Assembly (NCBI RefSeq): GCF_016908015.1
Contig: NZ_JAFBDB010000001.1
Span: forward strand, 434,001 to 498,000
Direction: 5' to 3'
Source: Clostridium pascui
Lineage (GTDB): Bacteria > Bacillota > Clostridia > Clostridiales > Clostridiaceae
DNA: 64,000 nucleotides
Part shown: positions 16,355-24,420 of the stretch, piece after piece
Layout of the letters: each line of letters begins with the position of its first letter
Numbering within the stretch: the first letter of the stretch is position 1
The notes under the pieces: model-generated
Told to the model about the DNA's origin: nothing
Seen by the model: the letters and a program-made list of their open reading frames with translations, nothing else
The model's database searches: none
Made by a program: the position numbers and the translations under genes

Positions 16355-17110
16355 ATGAAATTTATTTCATGGAATGTAAATGGGTTACGTGCTTGCGTAC
16401 AAAAGGGATTTGAAGATTTTTTTAAGAAGGCAGATGCGGATTTCTTTTGTATTCAGGAAAGTAAATTACAAGAAGGTCAGATACAGCTTTCATTTGATGG
16501 ATATGAACAGTATTGGAATTATGCTGAGAAAAAGGGATACTCGGGCACAGCAATTTTTACGAAACATACTCCATTATCTGCATCCTATGGAATAGGAATT
16601 GAAGAACATGACAAGGAAGGGCGCGTAATTACACTAGAGTATGATAAGTTCTATATTGTTACAGTGTATACACCTAATTCTCAAAGTGAATTAGCAAGGC
16701 TAGAATATCGTATGAAATGGGAAGATGATTTTAGAGAGTATTTATTAGCCTTAGATAAGAATAAGCCTGTTATAGTGTGTGGGGATTTGAATGTTGCACA
16801 TAAAGAAATAGATTTGAAGAATCCAAAAACAAATCGCAATAATGCTGGTTTTACAGATGAAGAAAGATCAAAGTTTAGTAGATTTTTAGAAGCGGGTTTT
16901 ACAGATACATTTAGATATTTTTATCCAGATAAGGAAGGAGCTTATTCTTGGTGGTCTTATAGATTTAAAGCTAGAGAAAAGAATGCTGGATGGCGTATTG
17001 ATTATTTCTGTACTTCTAAAAGACTAGATGGAAAACTTGTTTCTGCATCAATACATAGCAATATAATGGGATCTGATCATTGCCCAGTGGAGTGTGAAAT
17101 AGAATTTTAA
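16355..17110 (+). CDS. exoA: Exodeoxyribonuclease III
   Basis: A 251-residue AP endonuclease/3'-exonuclease of base excision repair. Catalytic and metal-binding motifs are all present: SWNVNGLRA at the N-terminus, CIQESKLQ (metal-binding Glu), VYTPNSQ, CGDLNVAH (Asp/Asn), WWSYRFKAREKNAGWRIDYF and the final GSDHCPV with catalytic Asp-His. ATG 16355 follows TTGGAGGATAAGA; an in-frame TTG at 16340 is inside that site. The length is normal and the gene is apparently transcribed with or just before the acetyltransferase gene. Confidence 0.96.
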   Translation: MKFISWNVNGLRACVQKGFEDFFKKADADFFCIQESKLQEGQIQLSFDGYEQYWNYAEKKGYSGTAIFTKHTPLSASYGIGIEEHDKEGRVITLEYDKFYIVTVYTPNSQSELARLEYRMKWEDDFREYLLALDKNKPVIVCGDLNVAHKEIDLKNPKTNRNNAGFTDEERSKFSRFLEAGFTDTFRYFYPDKEGAYSWWSYRFKAREKNAGWRIDYFCTSKRLDGKLVSASIHSNIMGSDHCPVECEIEF

Positions 17111-17170
17111 AAGAATATATATTAAAAAATAAAAGATAATATAATTATGTGAACTAATGAGGTGTAATTT

Positions 17171-17809
17171 ATGGATAAAATCGGACCAAATCCAGATAGC
17201 ATTTATCCAAATGAAAATATAAAGCAAATTTGCTATATCAAGAATATTATAAAAAACCCCAATATTAAAGTTGGGGACTATACTTACTACGATGATATCA
17301 ATGGTGCTGAGCATTTTGAAAAGCATGTTACACATCACTATGATTTTATTGGTGATAAGCTTATTATCGGCAAGTTTTGTGCAATTGCAAAGGGGATAGA
17401 ATTTATTATGAATGGTGCAAACCATCGAATGAACTCTGTGACAACCTATTCCTTTAATATCATGGGAAGCGGTTGGAGAAAGGCAATGCCGTCCCTTAAG
17501 GATTTACCGTTTAAGGGAGATACTGTTGTTGGTAATGATGTTTGGATTGGTCAAAACGTCACTGTTATGCCAGGGATTCACATAGGTGATGGTGCAATTA
17601 TTGCGGCAAACTCAGTAGTTACAAAAGATGTTCCGCCATATCATATTGCTGGTGGGAATCCTATTAAAATTATTAAAAAACGGTTTGATGATGATTTAAT
17701 TCAATATTTATTAGATTTAAAATGGTGGGATTGGTCAGCTGAAAAAATATTTTTTAATCTTGAAATACTTTGCAGCTCTGATTTAGATAGGATCAAGTGT
17801 ATTAAATAA
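17171..17809 (+). CDS. Vat/CatB-type xenobiotic O-acetyltransferase
   Basis: A 212-residue left-handed beta-helix acetyltransferase. YTYYDD near the start, IGKFCAIAKGIEFIMNGANHRM with the catalytic-type His, TVVGNDVWIGQNVTVMPGIHIGDGAIIAANSVVTKDVPPY hexapeptide repeats (spanning about residues 118-157) and AGGNPIKIIKKRF are all typical of the family that contains Vat (streptogramin A) and CatB (chloramphenicol) acetyltransferases. Many chromosomal members have no shown resistance role, so actual drug inactivation is only possible. GAGGTG lies before the ATG. Confidence 0.87.
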   Translation: MDKIGPNPDSIYPNENIKQICYIKNIIKNPNIKVGDYTYYDDINGAEHFEKHVTHHYDFIGDKLIIGKFCAIAKGIEFIMNGANHRMNSVTTYSFNIMGSGWRKAMPSLKDLPFKGDTVVGNDVWIGQNVTVMPGIHIGDGAIIAANSVVTKDVPPYHIAGGNPIKIIKKRFDDDLIQYLLDLKWWDWSAEKIFFNLEILCSSDLDRIKCIK

Positions 17810-17921
17810 GGATACTGGAAGCATGTTAATGTTGACAATATAAAAAGTATACAATATAATTAAATTAAAGTTTGATTGTATTAAATTAAATTGATATAAA
17901 TAATGTTATGGGGTAAATAAA

Positions 17922-18365
17922 GTGGATAAGATGGATAAGTATGATAAAATTAAACTAGAAAATCAAATATGTTTTCCGCTATATGCTTTATCAAGAGAAA
18001 TCATAAAGCTATATAAGCCAATACTTGATAAATACAATCTAACATATACACAGTATATAACTATGCTAGTTATATGGGAAGAAGAAAAGATTATCTTTAA
18101 AGAATTAGGTAAAAGGTTGCACTTAGATTCAGGAACCCTTACTCCTGTAATAAAGAAATTAGAGTCTATGGGATTGATTATTAAATATAGAAGTAAGGAA
18201 GATGATAGAGTTGTAATAATCGAATTAACAGAAGAAGGAAGAGTTCTGAAAGAAGATATACTTGAAGTGCCAGATAAAATATTTTGTAAATTTAAAAGCA
18301 ATGAAGAAACGCTTATTATGTTAAAAAAGTACTTAGATGAGTTACTTGATACATCAAAAGAATAA
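17922..18365 (+). CDS. ohrR: OhrR-type MarR-family peroxide sensor
   Basis: 147 residues. The N-terminal LENQICFPLYALSREIIKLY has the redox Cys (C17) exactly as in OhrR, where peroxidation of this Cys releases DNA. The core has LTYTQYITMLVIWEE, then LGKRLHLDSGTLTPVIKKLESMG (recognition helix region) and the DDRVVIIELTEEG wing. The start is GTG 17922 (TATGGGG seven bases upstream); ATG 17931 is possible. A glutathione peroxidase follows at once, the expected target. AT-rich TACAAT/ATTGTA half-sites lie upstream at about 17849-17900. A terminator closes the gene at 18365-18394. Confidence 0.88.
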   Translation: MDKMDKYDKIKLENQICFPLYALSREIIKLYKPILDKYNLTYTQYITMLVIWEEEKIIFKELGKRLHLDSGTLTPVIKKLESMGLIIKYRSKEDDRVVIIELTEEGRVLKEDILEVPDKIFCKFKSNEETLIMLKKYLDELLDTSKE

Positions 18366-18367
18366 GT

Positions 18368-18391
18368 TGAATTCCTCACGGAGTTCAACCA
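18368..18391 (+). terminator. Terminator after ohrR
   Basis: GTTGAATTCC / GGAGTTCAAC stem (one T-G pair) with a CTCAC-type loop, followed by CATATTTTT. It implies that the peroxidase has its own promoter, probably the TTGATA-containing stretch near 18409. Confidence 0.65.
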
Positions 18392-18463
18392 TATTTTTAA
18401 AAGTATTGATTTGATAAAATTAAATTTTTGTAAACTATTTAAGTTTGAGAGGAGAACTAAGGC

Positions 18464-18940
18464 ATGAGTTTTTATGATTTTTCAGCAAAAGGTATAGATG
18501 GTAAGGAAGTAAACATGAACAATTACAAGGGAAAGGTGGTTTTAATTGTTAACACAGCAAGTAAATGTGGATTAACTCCTCAGTTTAAAGGTTTAGAGGA
18601 ACTGTACCAAGAATATAAAGATAGTGGTCTTGAGATACTAGGATTCCCTTGTAACCAATTTGCAAATCAAGATTCAGGTAGCAATGAAGAGATACATGAG
18701 TTTTGTCAATTGAATTATGGAGTTACATTTAAAATGTTTGAAAAGATAGATGTGAATGGAGAAAATGCTCACCCATTATATCAATATTTAAAGAACGAAT
18801 CAAAAGGAGTATTCAGTAAGGAAATAAAATGGAATTTCACAAAGTTTTTAATAGACTCCAATGGAAAAATAATAAAAAGATATGCTCCTACAACATCCCC
18901 ATTAAAACTTAAAAGTGGTATAGAAAAATTGTTAAAATAA
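18464..18940 (+). CDS. Glutathione peroxidase-family thiol peroxidase
   Basis: A 158-residue thioredoxin-fold peroxidase. [11 protein letters not shown] carries the peroxidatic Cys35 (a Cys, not Sec), [12 protein letters not shown] the second family motif with the catalytic Gln, and [11 protein letters not shown] the Trp/Asn motif. In bacteria such enzymes usually use thioredoxin to reduce organic hydroperoxides. It lies behind an OhrR-type sensor and is its likely target, giving a two-gene organic peroxide defence unit in an anaerobe. GAGAGGAG lies before the ATG. Confidence 0.94.
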   Translation: MSFYDFSAKGIDGKEVNMNNYKGKVVLIVNTASKCGLTPQFKGLEELYQEYKDSGLEILGFPCNQFANQDSGSNEEIHEFCQLNYGVTFKMFEKIDVNGENAHPLYQYLKNESKGVFSKEIKWNFTKFLIDSNGKIIKRYAPTTSPLKLKSGIEKLLK

Positions 18941-19521
18941 AGTTGTGGACACAATATGACCAAAATCTTTACCATAGAAAAAGACACACAAGAAAGATTA
19001 ATCATAAGATTATTAAAATAGCTAGTTTAAATATTAAATATAAAATAAAATATATTAATATTACTTTTATACAAATTATATATGTATAATATATAATCGA
19101 CTTGAAGACCAGCAAATTAATTTGCTGGTCTTATTCTGTAATAAAAGAAGAAACTTTATCTGTCGCAAATTTATAATAAATACACCCAATATTGTTATAC
19201 GTTACATTGCTTTAATTTCTTAATAATTCCTAAGAGTCATTTCTTCATTTGTGTAAGTTTTTATAATTTATAAATTGTTTACGTTTTCATAAATGGTCTA
19301 ATAATTTATTTTAACCTATCGAGACTTACAACTCTTTAAAGGTCTCTTAAATATCGCTCTCTAAATAATTAGTATACTATTTTATATAGTTAATAAACTT
19401 TGAAATCTATAGTTCATAGTAGTATTCTATATGATTTTAGATTGCTAATAAGAAAAACCATATACTATCGTGAAATTCGCTGATATAATATAAATAATGA
19501 TATAATAGGAGTGAAGTATAT
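18941..19521. other. Gene-free AT-rich stretch with one strong terminator
   Basis: About 580 bases without a supported gene. A perfect 28-base palindrome at 19105-19132 is the only strong feature. Further on are a GAGAC...GTCTC foldback (19320-19346) and several TATAAT-like boxes near 19487-19506, which probably form the promoter of the coiled-coil gene. A 21-codon frame from 18956 lacks a ribosome binding site and is not called. Confidence 0.5.
19105..19132. terminator. Perfect 28-base palindrome, terminator-like
   Basis: AAGACCAGCAAATT joined directly to its reverse complement. Transcription from either side would make a stable stem; TTATTCTG follows on the plus strand. It stands about 165 bases after the peroxidase gene. 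Confidence 0.65.
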
Positions 19522-20442
19522 ATGATAAAAGAACAATATAATGAACCAAAGAAGCAAAAAGCTGGGCTTGGAGCAATTAGACCTGATGATTATGTAGAAA
19601 GTGAATTTAAAAAGATGGCTGCTGATAAAAAATTAAGCCAAACAGAGATGTTTGAATATATGTTTTGGAATTTTATCAATGGCGAGGAGAAGAAAAAGAA
19701 AGAAGAAGCTATAAGTTATGAAAGTGAGTTAAGTTTAATATCTTCTGATTTAAATAATGTGCTAGCTCATATTAAAAGCATTACTGAAAAAGCGCAAAAT
19801 ACAGTTATGACATTTAAATCGAATTCAGAGCAAACAGAAAAAAACTTAAATCTTGAACTGGATACGCTTTCAAAGAAAATTGAAGAGGTTAGAAAAAGAA
19901 ACTTAGAATTGGAGCGTACTAACCAAATTTTTAATGATGTTAAAAATGGATTGGATTCTAAAATAGCTGAATTAAATGGTCTAATCGAGAAGAAAAACAT
20001 TGAAATTAAAGAGTATGAAGACTTGGTAAAGGAGCAATATAGAAAAACTAAAGAATTAGAAAGACAAAATAGTGCTTTCGAAAAAGAGAATACTAAACTG
20101 CAATTGGAGAATAAAAAGCTATTAGAACAATTATCTAGTAATGAAACCAAAACCAAATCTCTTGAAGTTGTAAATGTGAATTTTCAATCCACTATAAATA
20201 ATATAGAGGTATTAAAAAAAGCTGAGATTTCTGCTATTGAGGAAAGGTATCAATCTATTATTTCTCAATTAAATGATAAAATTAAGTCCTATGATGATGC
20301 TAAAACAAAGGAAATAGAAGAAGTTAGAGATGGAATTATAACAAAAATGGAAGCGGAAAGAAAGCTTTCCCTGGCTGAAGCTAAAGTAGAATTAGCGGAA
20401 ATGAAAAATAAATATAATGAGTTACTTATACGCTCGAAATAA
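19522..20442 (+). CDS. Coiled-coil protein with possible ribbon-helix-helix N-terminus
   Basis: 306 residues, not recognised. Residues about 12-50 (AIRPDDYVESEFKKMA, then KKLSQTEMFEYMFWNF) look like a short RHH or KfrA-like DNA-binding head. The rest (about 60-300) is one long, heptad-rich, Lys/Glu-rich coiled coil without membrane segments. Its ribosome binding site is AGGAGTG. The small alarmone synthetase gene follows 50 bases later on the same strand without a terminator, so they are probably cotranscribed. The function is unknown: a plasmid or phage KfrA-like origin, or a regulator of its neighbour, are both possible. Confidence 0.65.
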   Translation: MIKEQYNEPKKQKAGLGAIRPDDYVESEFKKMAADKKLSQTEMFEYMFWNFINGEEKKKKEEAISYESELSLISSDLNNVLAHIKSITEKAQNTVMTFKSNSEQTEKNLNLELDTLSKKIEEVRKRNLELERTNQIFNDVKNGLDSKIAELNGLIEKKNIEIKEYEDLVKEQYRKTKELERQNSAFEKENTKLQLENKKLLEQLSSNETKTKSLEVVNVNFQSTINNIEVLKKAEISAIEERYQSIISQLNDKIKSYDDAKTKEIEEVRDGIITKMEAERKLSLAEAKVELAEMKNKYNELLIRSK

Positions 20443-20492
20443 ATTTGTGAGCTGATGTATAGGTATTAATTAAGAAAGGGAGCAAGTGCAAA

Positions 20493-21221
20493 ATGGGAGT
20501 AAATACCACGGCAGGTTTAAAGCAATTAAAGGCATCTAAAGCGGAATTTACTAGGTTTTTAATGTATTATAAATTTGGTTTAGATGAATTAAATACCAAA
20601 ATTGATATTTTAAAGCAAGAATTTCAATACATTCATGATTATAACCCTATTGAACATGTGAAATCTAGAATAAAGAGTCCAGAAAGTATTTTGAAAAAAA
20701 TCTATAGAAAAGGATATGAGTTATCATTACCTTCCATAAAAGAAAATATCAAAGATATTGCTGGAATTCGTATAGTATGTTCGTTTTCCTCTGATATTTA
20801 TAAGATTAGTGATATGCTGCAAAACCAAAAGGATATAAAAACAATTGAATGTAAAGATTACATAAAAATTCCAAAGCCTAATGGATATCAAAGTTTACAT
20901 TTAATTTTACAAGTACCTGTTTTTATGTCTGATAGAACTGAGGATGTTTGTGTGGAAGTTCAAATTCGAACCATTGGGATGGATTTTTGGGCTAGTTTAG
21001 AGCACAAAATTTATTATAAATACAATAAAGATGTTCCACAAAAATTAATAGAAGGACTTAAGGAAGCTGCAGATACTGTTTCTCAATTAGATAAAAAAAT
21101 GGAGAGAATAAACGAAGAGATAAATGAGTTTAAGGAATCTGGCAGTTCAGATCATGAGATCCAAGAGATATTTGTTAATAACCAAAGTTTCTATCTTCCA
21201 AATGACTTTTTGCGTCTTTAA
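20493..21221 (+). CDS. relQ: Small alarmone synthetase (RelQ/SasB-type (p)ppGpp synthetase)
   Basis: A 242-residue single-domain RelA/SpoT synthetase without hydrolase or regulatory domains. Motifs run in the usual order: HVKSRIKSPESILKK (ATP binding), IKDIAGIRIVCSF (catalytic Asp), PKPNGYQSLHL (GTP binding) and VEVQIRTIGMDFWASLEHKIYYK (catalytic Glu). It makes (p)ppGpp or related alarmones from ATP and GDP/GTP/GMP. The ribosome binding site is AAAGGGAG. The extended C-terminal helix (about 195-242) is longer than in typical RelQ. The upstream coiled-coil partner is unusual for a housekeeping RelQ. Confidence 0.9.
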   Translation: MGVNTTAGLKQLKASKAEFTRFLMYYKFGLDELNTKIDILKQEFQYIHDYNPIEHVKSRIKSPESILKKIYRKGYELSLPSIKENIKDIAGIRIVCSFSSDIYKISDMLQNQKDIKTIECKDYIKIPKPNGYQSLHLILQVPVFMSDRTEDVCVEVQIRTIGMDFWASLEHKIYYKYNKDVPQKLIEGLKEAADTVSQLDKKMERINEEINEFKESGSSDHEIQEIFVNNQSFYLPNDFLRL

Positions 21222-21320
21222 TAAAGAATAAAGTAAGTAATAATGCTCGATATAGGTGATTAAATTCAGTTTAAAGTATAGTATTGATAACATATAGAGA
21301 ACAGGTATTTTATATAAAAT

Positions 21321-21358
21321 GAACATATGTTCGTGGCACGCAAAAATGGCATTATAAT
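21321..21358 (+). promoter_or_regulatory. Orphan SOS-type promoter: LexA box plus -10
   Basis: GAACATATGTTC (21321-21332), a perfect LexA-type palindrome, is followed by TATAAT at 21353-21358. The distance from box to -10 (20 bases) nearly equals that at lexA itself (21 bases). Transcription would run rightwards from about 21365 into DNA without a recognisable gene. Confidence 0.6.
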
Positions 21359-21575
21359 TCAAAAGAAGAGAATTATATGAAGAATTCAAAAAAATTACTC
21401 TATTTTTAATGTTTTCAAGCAATGCAGAGAAGTAATGAATTGGCATATAAGCCTTTAAAATGCATGATATACACGATATATAAGAAATTTTATAACATTG
21501 AAATCAAAATACGGTAGTAAACAGTAATAGTAATAAAGAAACTATTATATAAATGTGTTAGATTTACCAGGTCAG

Positions 21576-21589
21576 AGAACATATGTTCT
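21576..21589. promoter_or_regulatory. Second perfect LexA-type box
   Basis: AGAACATATGTTCT is a 14-base perfect palindrome sharing the GAACATATGTTC core with the box 256 bases upstream. No clear -10 is placed at the canonical distance on the plus strand; TATATG at 21613-21618 is a weak candidate. Confidence 0.55.
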
Positions 21590-22119
21590 TCAGCTGTAAA
21601 ACGAATTAGTTTTATATGTAATCAATAATATATGAACGCCATCAATATATTATATATGGTTAGTAATTTAGACTCTATCTAATTCGCTAATTTCTTGGAA
21701 AATGGTTAGTAGAAACTAGCCACTTTATAATCTGTATACAGATTAATACCCTTCTAAATGATAATCTATATCAATTGATATGGAAATTGAAAAGAGAAGG
21801 GGGATTTAAATAAAAATTTATTCAGTTATTATTATATATTATGCCAATAATTCCACATATATATACATGAATTTTGATAAAAAAATAAATTTTAAAATTT
21901 TTTTAATGTAAATTTGTATTATTAGGTCTAAATATTTACTTAAAATTTTGTATAAATGAGGATTAGAAAATAAGTCAAAAAACAAGGATTTGCCCCCTCT
22001 TTTGCAGAATATACATATTCGCTAAATGTATATTTATTAAACTGCGTTATAATTTTAACGCGAATTAATATAATCTAGTGGTATCAATGTTTATATCGAT
22101 TTTAGGAGGTCTTATAATT

Positions 22120-22638
22120 ATGCGTGGTCGAACTATAACATACAAGTATAAGAACTTTAAATATACTGATGAAATTAAAAATACACTCTCCTCTGCTATA
22201 CTTGATTCTAAAGATAATCATGAACTCGAAAAGATTTATAGTCATTACGAAGCTTTAAATATCGACAGAGGTTATAAATACATCATAAAGGACTTATACA
22301 TACTTATGATTAAGAAAAATATGAGCACTACAGATGTATCTAAAATATACGATGTAAGTATAAGAACTATACAAGTGTGGTTAAAAGAACTTGGGATCAA
22401 TCAATCTCCAAAAGGAAGAAGTAAAAAAACTGTTAATAAAGCACCTAAAAATAAACTTTTATCTAGAGAATCACCTCTTTTGTTGTCCAAGGAATGTGTT
22501 AGAAGTAAAATTGATGATTTATTAATTCAAGTGCTCAATGATTATAAAGTAATAGATAAAGATGATGATATTGAATTAAACTATTCCGAAGAATTGGAGA
22601 GAAAGATCGAAAATTTGATGAAAGTTATAACGGATTAA
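22120..22638 (+). CDS. Helix-turn-helix protein of unknown function
   Basis: 172 residues. A clear helix-turn-helix lies near residues 66-90 (STTDVSKIYDVSIRTIQVWLKELGI), similar to those of transposase or Hin-type DNA-binding domains and Trp-rich recognition helices. A basic linker (GRSKKTVNKAPKNK) and an acidic C-terminal helical tail follow. ATG 22120 has AGGAGGT nine bases upstream; an in-frame GTG at 22078 has none. TATAAT at 22069-22074 may be its -10. It is not a known family to me. It could bind the repeats at 22672-22748 before the next gene. Confidence 0.65.
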   Translation: MRGRTITYKYKNFKYTDEIKNTLSSAILDSKDNHELEKIYSHYEALNIDRGYKYIIKDLYILMIKKNMSTTDVSKIYDVSIRTIQVWLKELGINQSPKGRSKKTVNKAPKNKLLSRESPLLLSKECVRSKIDDLLIQVLNDYKVIDKDDDIELNYSEELERKIENLMKVITD

Positions 22639-22671
22639 CTATATGAGGGGTATTATATGTATTTTTGCCTT

Positions 22672-22748
22672 TAGTATACTGAAAATTATTAGTGCGCTCT
22701 AGTATGCTAAGAATAATTAATATAACATAATGTACTAAAAATAATATA
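22672..22748 (+). repeat. Three 21-bp direct repeats at exact 28-bp spacing
   Basis: Imperfect copies start at 22672, 22700 and 22728, each fitting TARTRTRCTRARAATWATTA-like sequence: a TAGTAT/TAATGT head, an invariant CT, and an A-rich ATtATT tail. The last copy reaches into the -35 region of the recombinase gene, whose TATAAT is at 22752-22757. The regular spacing suggests side-by-side binding of a protein, most simply the preceding helix-turn-helix protein or the recombinase itself. Confidence 0.6.
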
Positions 22749-22786
22749 TAGTATAATACGTAGTGTAAAAGGAGTATAAAATAAAT

Positions 22787-23791
22787 ATGAGATTAGATTT
22801 TGGAGCAATAAGAGAAAATGGCAATACCTTGCCAGAATGTATGGTAGATTTTTTAAATTATCTAGAAACTATAAAAGGAAAATCCTCTAATACTATAAAA
22901 GGATATAAAGTCGACTTAACTATGTTTTTTAGATTTTTGAAATTGTATAAAGGAATACATAAAGATGATACTATGGAATTTGAAGAAATATCCATAAATG
23001 ATATTGATAATGATTTTTTAAGAAAAATAAAGTTGACTGATTTATATGCATTCATGTCTTTTTTAGAAAAATACAGAGATAATAGCGCTTATGCCAGAGC
23101 TAGAAAAGTAGCTACATTAAGATCGTTTTTCAAATATTTACATGTTAAAGCTAAAATTTTAGATGAAAATTTAGCTTTAGAATTAGAAAAGCCTAAAATA
23201 GATAAGAGAAATCCAGCATATTTGACATTAGAAGAAAGCAAAAAACTATTAAGTGTTATAGATGGCCCTAATCAAGCAAGAGATTATTGTGTAATTACAT
23301 TATTTTTAAATTGTGGATTAAGAATATCGGAACTTTGTAGTATAAATATTTCTAAAATAAAAGGTGATATATTAACTATCATAGGTAAAGGAAATAAGGA
23401 AAGAACGGTTTATTTAAATAAAGCCTGTATAAAAGCCATTGATAATTATTTAAAGGTTAGAAATGAGTACCTAGATAAGATTCCGCCCGAACATAGAGAT
23501 GTATTGTTTTTAAACAAAGATAAAAAAGGAATAAGCAAACGATCTATAGAGGTAATGGTAAAAAAATATATAGGTAAAGCTGGTTTGGACATGGATAAAT
23601 ATACTCCTCACAAATTGAGGCATACAGCTGCTACGCTTATGTATAAACATGGTAATGTGGATATAAGGAGTCTCCAACAAATATTAGGCCATGAGAATAT
23701 CTCTACTACTCAAATATATACACATGTAGATAATGAACGATTAAGAGAAGCTGTTAAATCAAATCCATTAAGTGATGAGTATGAGGAATAA
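22787..23791 (+). CDS. Tyrosine recombinase (XerC/XerD-like)
   Basis: 334 residues. The N-terminal SAM-like core-binding domain (MVDFLNYLETIKGKSSNTIKG region, about 19-120) is followed by the catalytic domain: CGLRISELCSI (first Arg), GKGNKERTVYL (Lys in the beta hairpin), HKLRHTAATLMY (His-x-x-Arg), LGHENISTTQIYTH (second His and nucleophile Tyr). All catalytic residues are present. The position near lexA and the intact core suit a chromosomal XerC/D-type enzyme; no attachment sites or phage genes are seen beside it. AAAGGAG lies before the ATG. Confidence 0.9.
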   Translation: MRLDFGAIRENGNTLPECMVDFLNYLETIKGKSSNTIKGYKVDLTMFFRFLKLYKGIHKDDTMEFEEISINDIDNDFLRKIKLTDLYAFMSFLEKYRDNSAYARARKVATLRSFFKYLHVKAKILDENLALELEKPKIDKRNPAYLTLEESKKLLSVIDGPNQARDYCVITLFLNCGLRISELCSINISKIKGDILTIIGKGNKERTVYLNKACIKAIDNYLKVRNEYLDKIPPEHRDVLFLNKDKKGISKRSIEVMVKKYIGKAGLDMDKYTPHKLRHTAATLMYKHGNVDIRSLQQILGHENISTTQIYTHVDNERLREAVKSNPLSDEYEE

Positions 23792-23826
23792 TCCTCATAC
23801 CTCTCTCCCCTCTCTCCCCTAACCCA

Positions 23827-24204
23827 TTAGTTTCTCTTTCTAAGCCTTATAAGACCTGGGTATTCTTCAGATATATATTGAGAAGCCTTTTCTTCGTCTT
23901 CTAGAAGTTCTCTTAGCCCTTCTATATCATCTATAAGCTCTATATTTTCGGAATCATTTATATAGTCTTCGTCATCGCCTACAAAAGAGTCCTTGGTTGA
24001 ATCCGGCATATCAAAATCTGTAATATCTTCCTCTTCTTGTGCTATCCCATCTATAGTTATAGAACGCATATCAAATCCATCTTTTTCTAAACATTTACCA
24101 CAATTATTACATATCTTATTTGGATTTAAATCGCATATATCACATTTGCCACAGTCATTACAAGATTTGGTTTCTTCAAAAATACAATATGTATATCTAG
24201 CCAT
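23827..24204 (-). CDS. Cys-rich acidic hypothetical protein
   Basis: 125 residues. The N-terminal third holds eight Cys arranged as CNDCGKCDICDL and CNNCGKC, looking like a ferredoxin or zinc-ribbon-type metal site. The remainder is strongly acidic (many Asp/Glu) and ends in a short basic tail. There is no signal peptide or membrane segment. GAGGGG lies before the ATG. Proteins of this form occur beside lexA in clostridia, from memory, but I know of no function. It is convergent with the recombinase gene and divergent from lexA. Confidence 0.75.
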   Translation of the reverse strand: MARYTYCIFEETKSCNDCGKCDICDLNPNKICNNCGKCLEKDGFDMRSITIDGIAQEEEDITDFDMPDSTKDSFVGDDEDYINDSENIELIDDIEGLRELLEDEEKASQYISEEYPGLIRLRKRN

Positions 24205-24334
24205 ATATACCCCTCTTTTTCTAATAAATTTATATTTAAGTTTTATTTACAATGTTCTATTATAACAAATTATAATTTTATATTCAATGAAAGTATTCAT
24301 AAAAAACTAATTTTATTAAAAACTGCAGCATATG

Positions 24335-24388
24335 AGAACACAAGTTTCGAGAACATAAGTTTGATATTTTGTTTATAGTATGATATAA
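24335..24388 (+). promoter_or_regulatory. lexA promoter with two LexA boxes
   Basis: GAACACAAGTTT (24335-24346) and GAACATAAGTTT (24350-24361) match the GAAC-N4-GTTY Firmicute LexA operator, and the second overlaps the -35 TTGATA (24360-24365). TATAAT is at 24383-24388, spacer 17. This gives autoregulation of lexA. Confidence 0.85.
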
Positions 24389-24420
24389 TTTTATTAAAAT
24401 TATATGTAAGAGGTGTTCTT

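Larger units (their letters stand above)
21222..22119. other. Long gene-free region with two LexA-type boxes and several palindromes
   Basis: Nearly 900 bases with no supported protein gene on either strand. It contains two perfect LexA-type palindromes (21321-21332, 21577-21588), a palindrome AATCTGTATACAGATT (about 21733-21748), a foldback closed by CCCTTCT / AGAAGGG around ATATCAATTGATAT (21751-21801), and hairpins AATATACAT / ATGTATATT and GCGTTA / TAACGC (22005-22061) just before the next gene. The density of dyad symmetry suggests noncoding or regulatory function. Confidence 0.6.

Noticed and set aside
18956-19021. 21-codon frame after the peroxidase gene
   Set aside because: No ribosome binding site, no recognisable motif, AT-rich context; probably chance.
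21147-21446. Minus-strand frame of about 99 codons across the end of relQ and the first LexA box
   Set aside because: Composition is that of a shadow frame (Leu/Ile/Tyr-rich from A/T-rich complement), with no ribosome binding site.
22787-23791. Recombinase as integrase of a prophage or integrative element
   Set aside because: No att-like duplication, phage genes or excisionase nearby; the sequence suits a XerC/D-type chromosomal enzyme.
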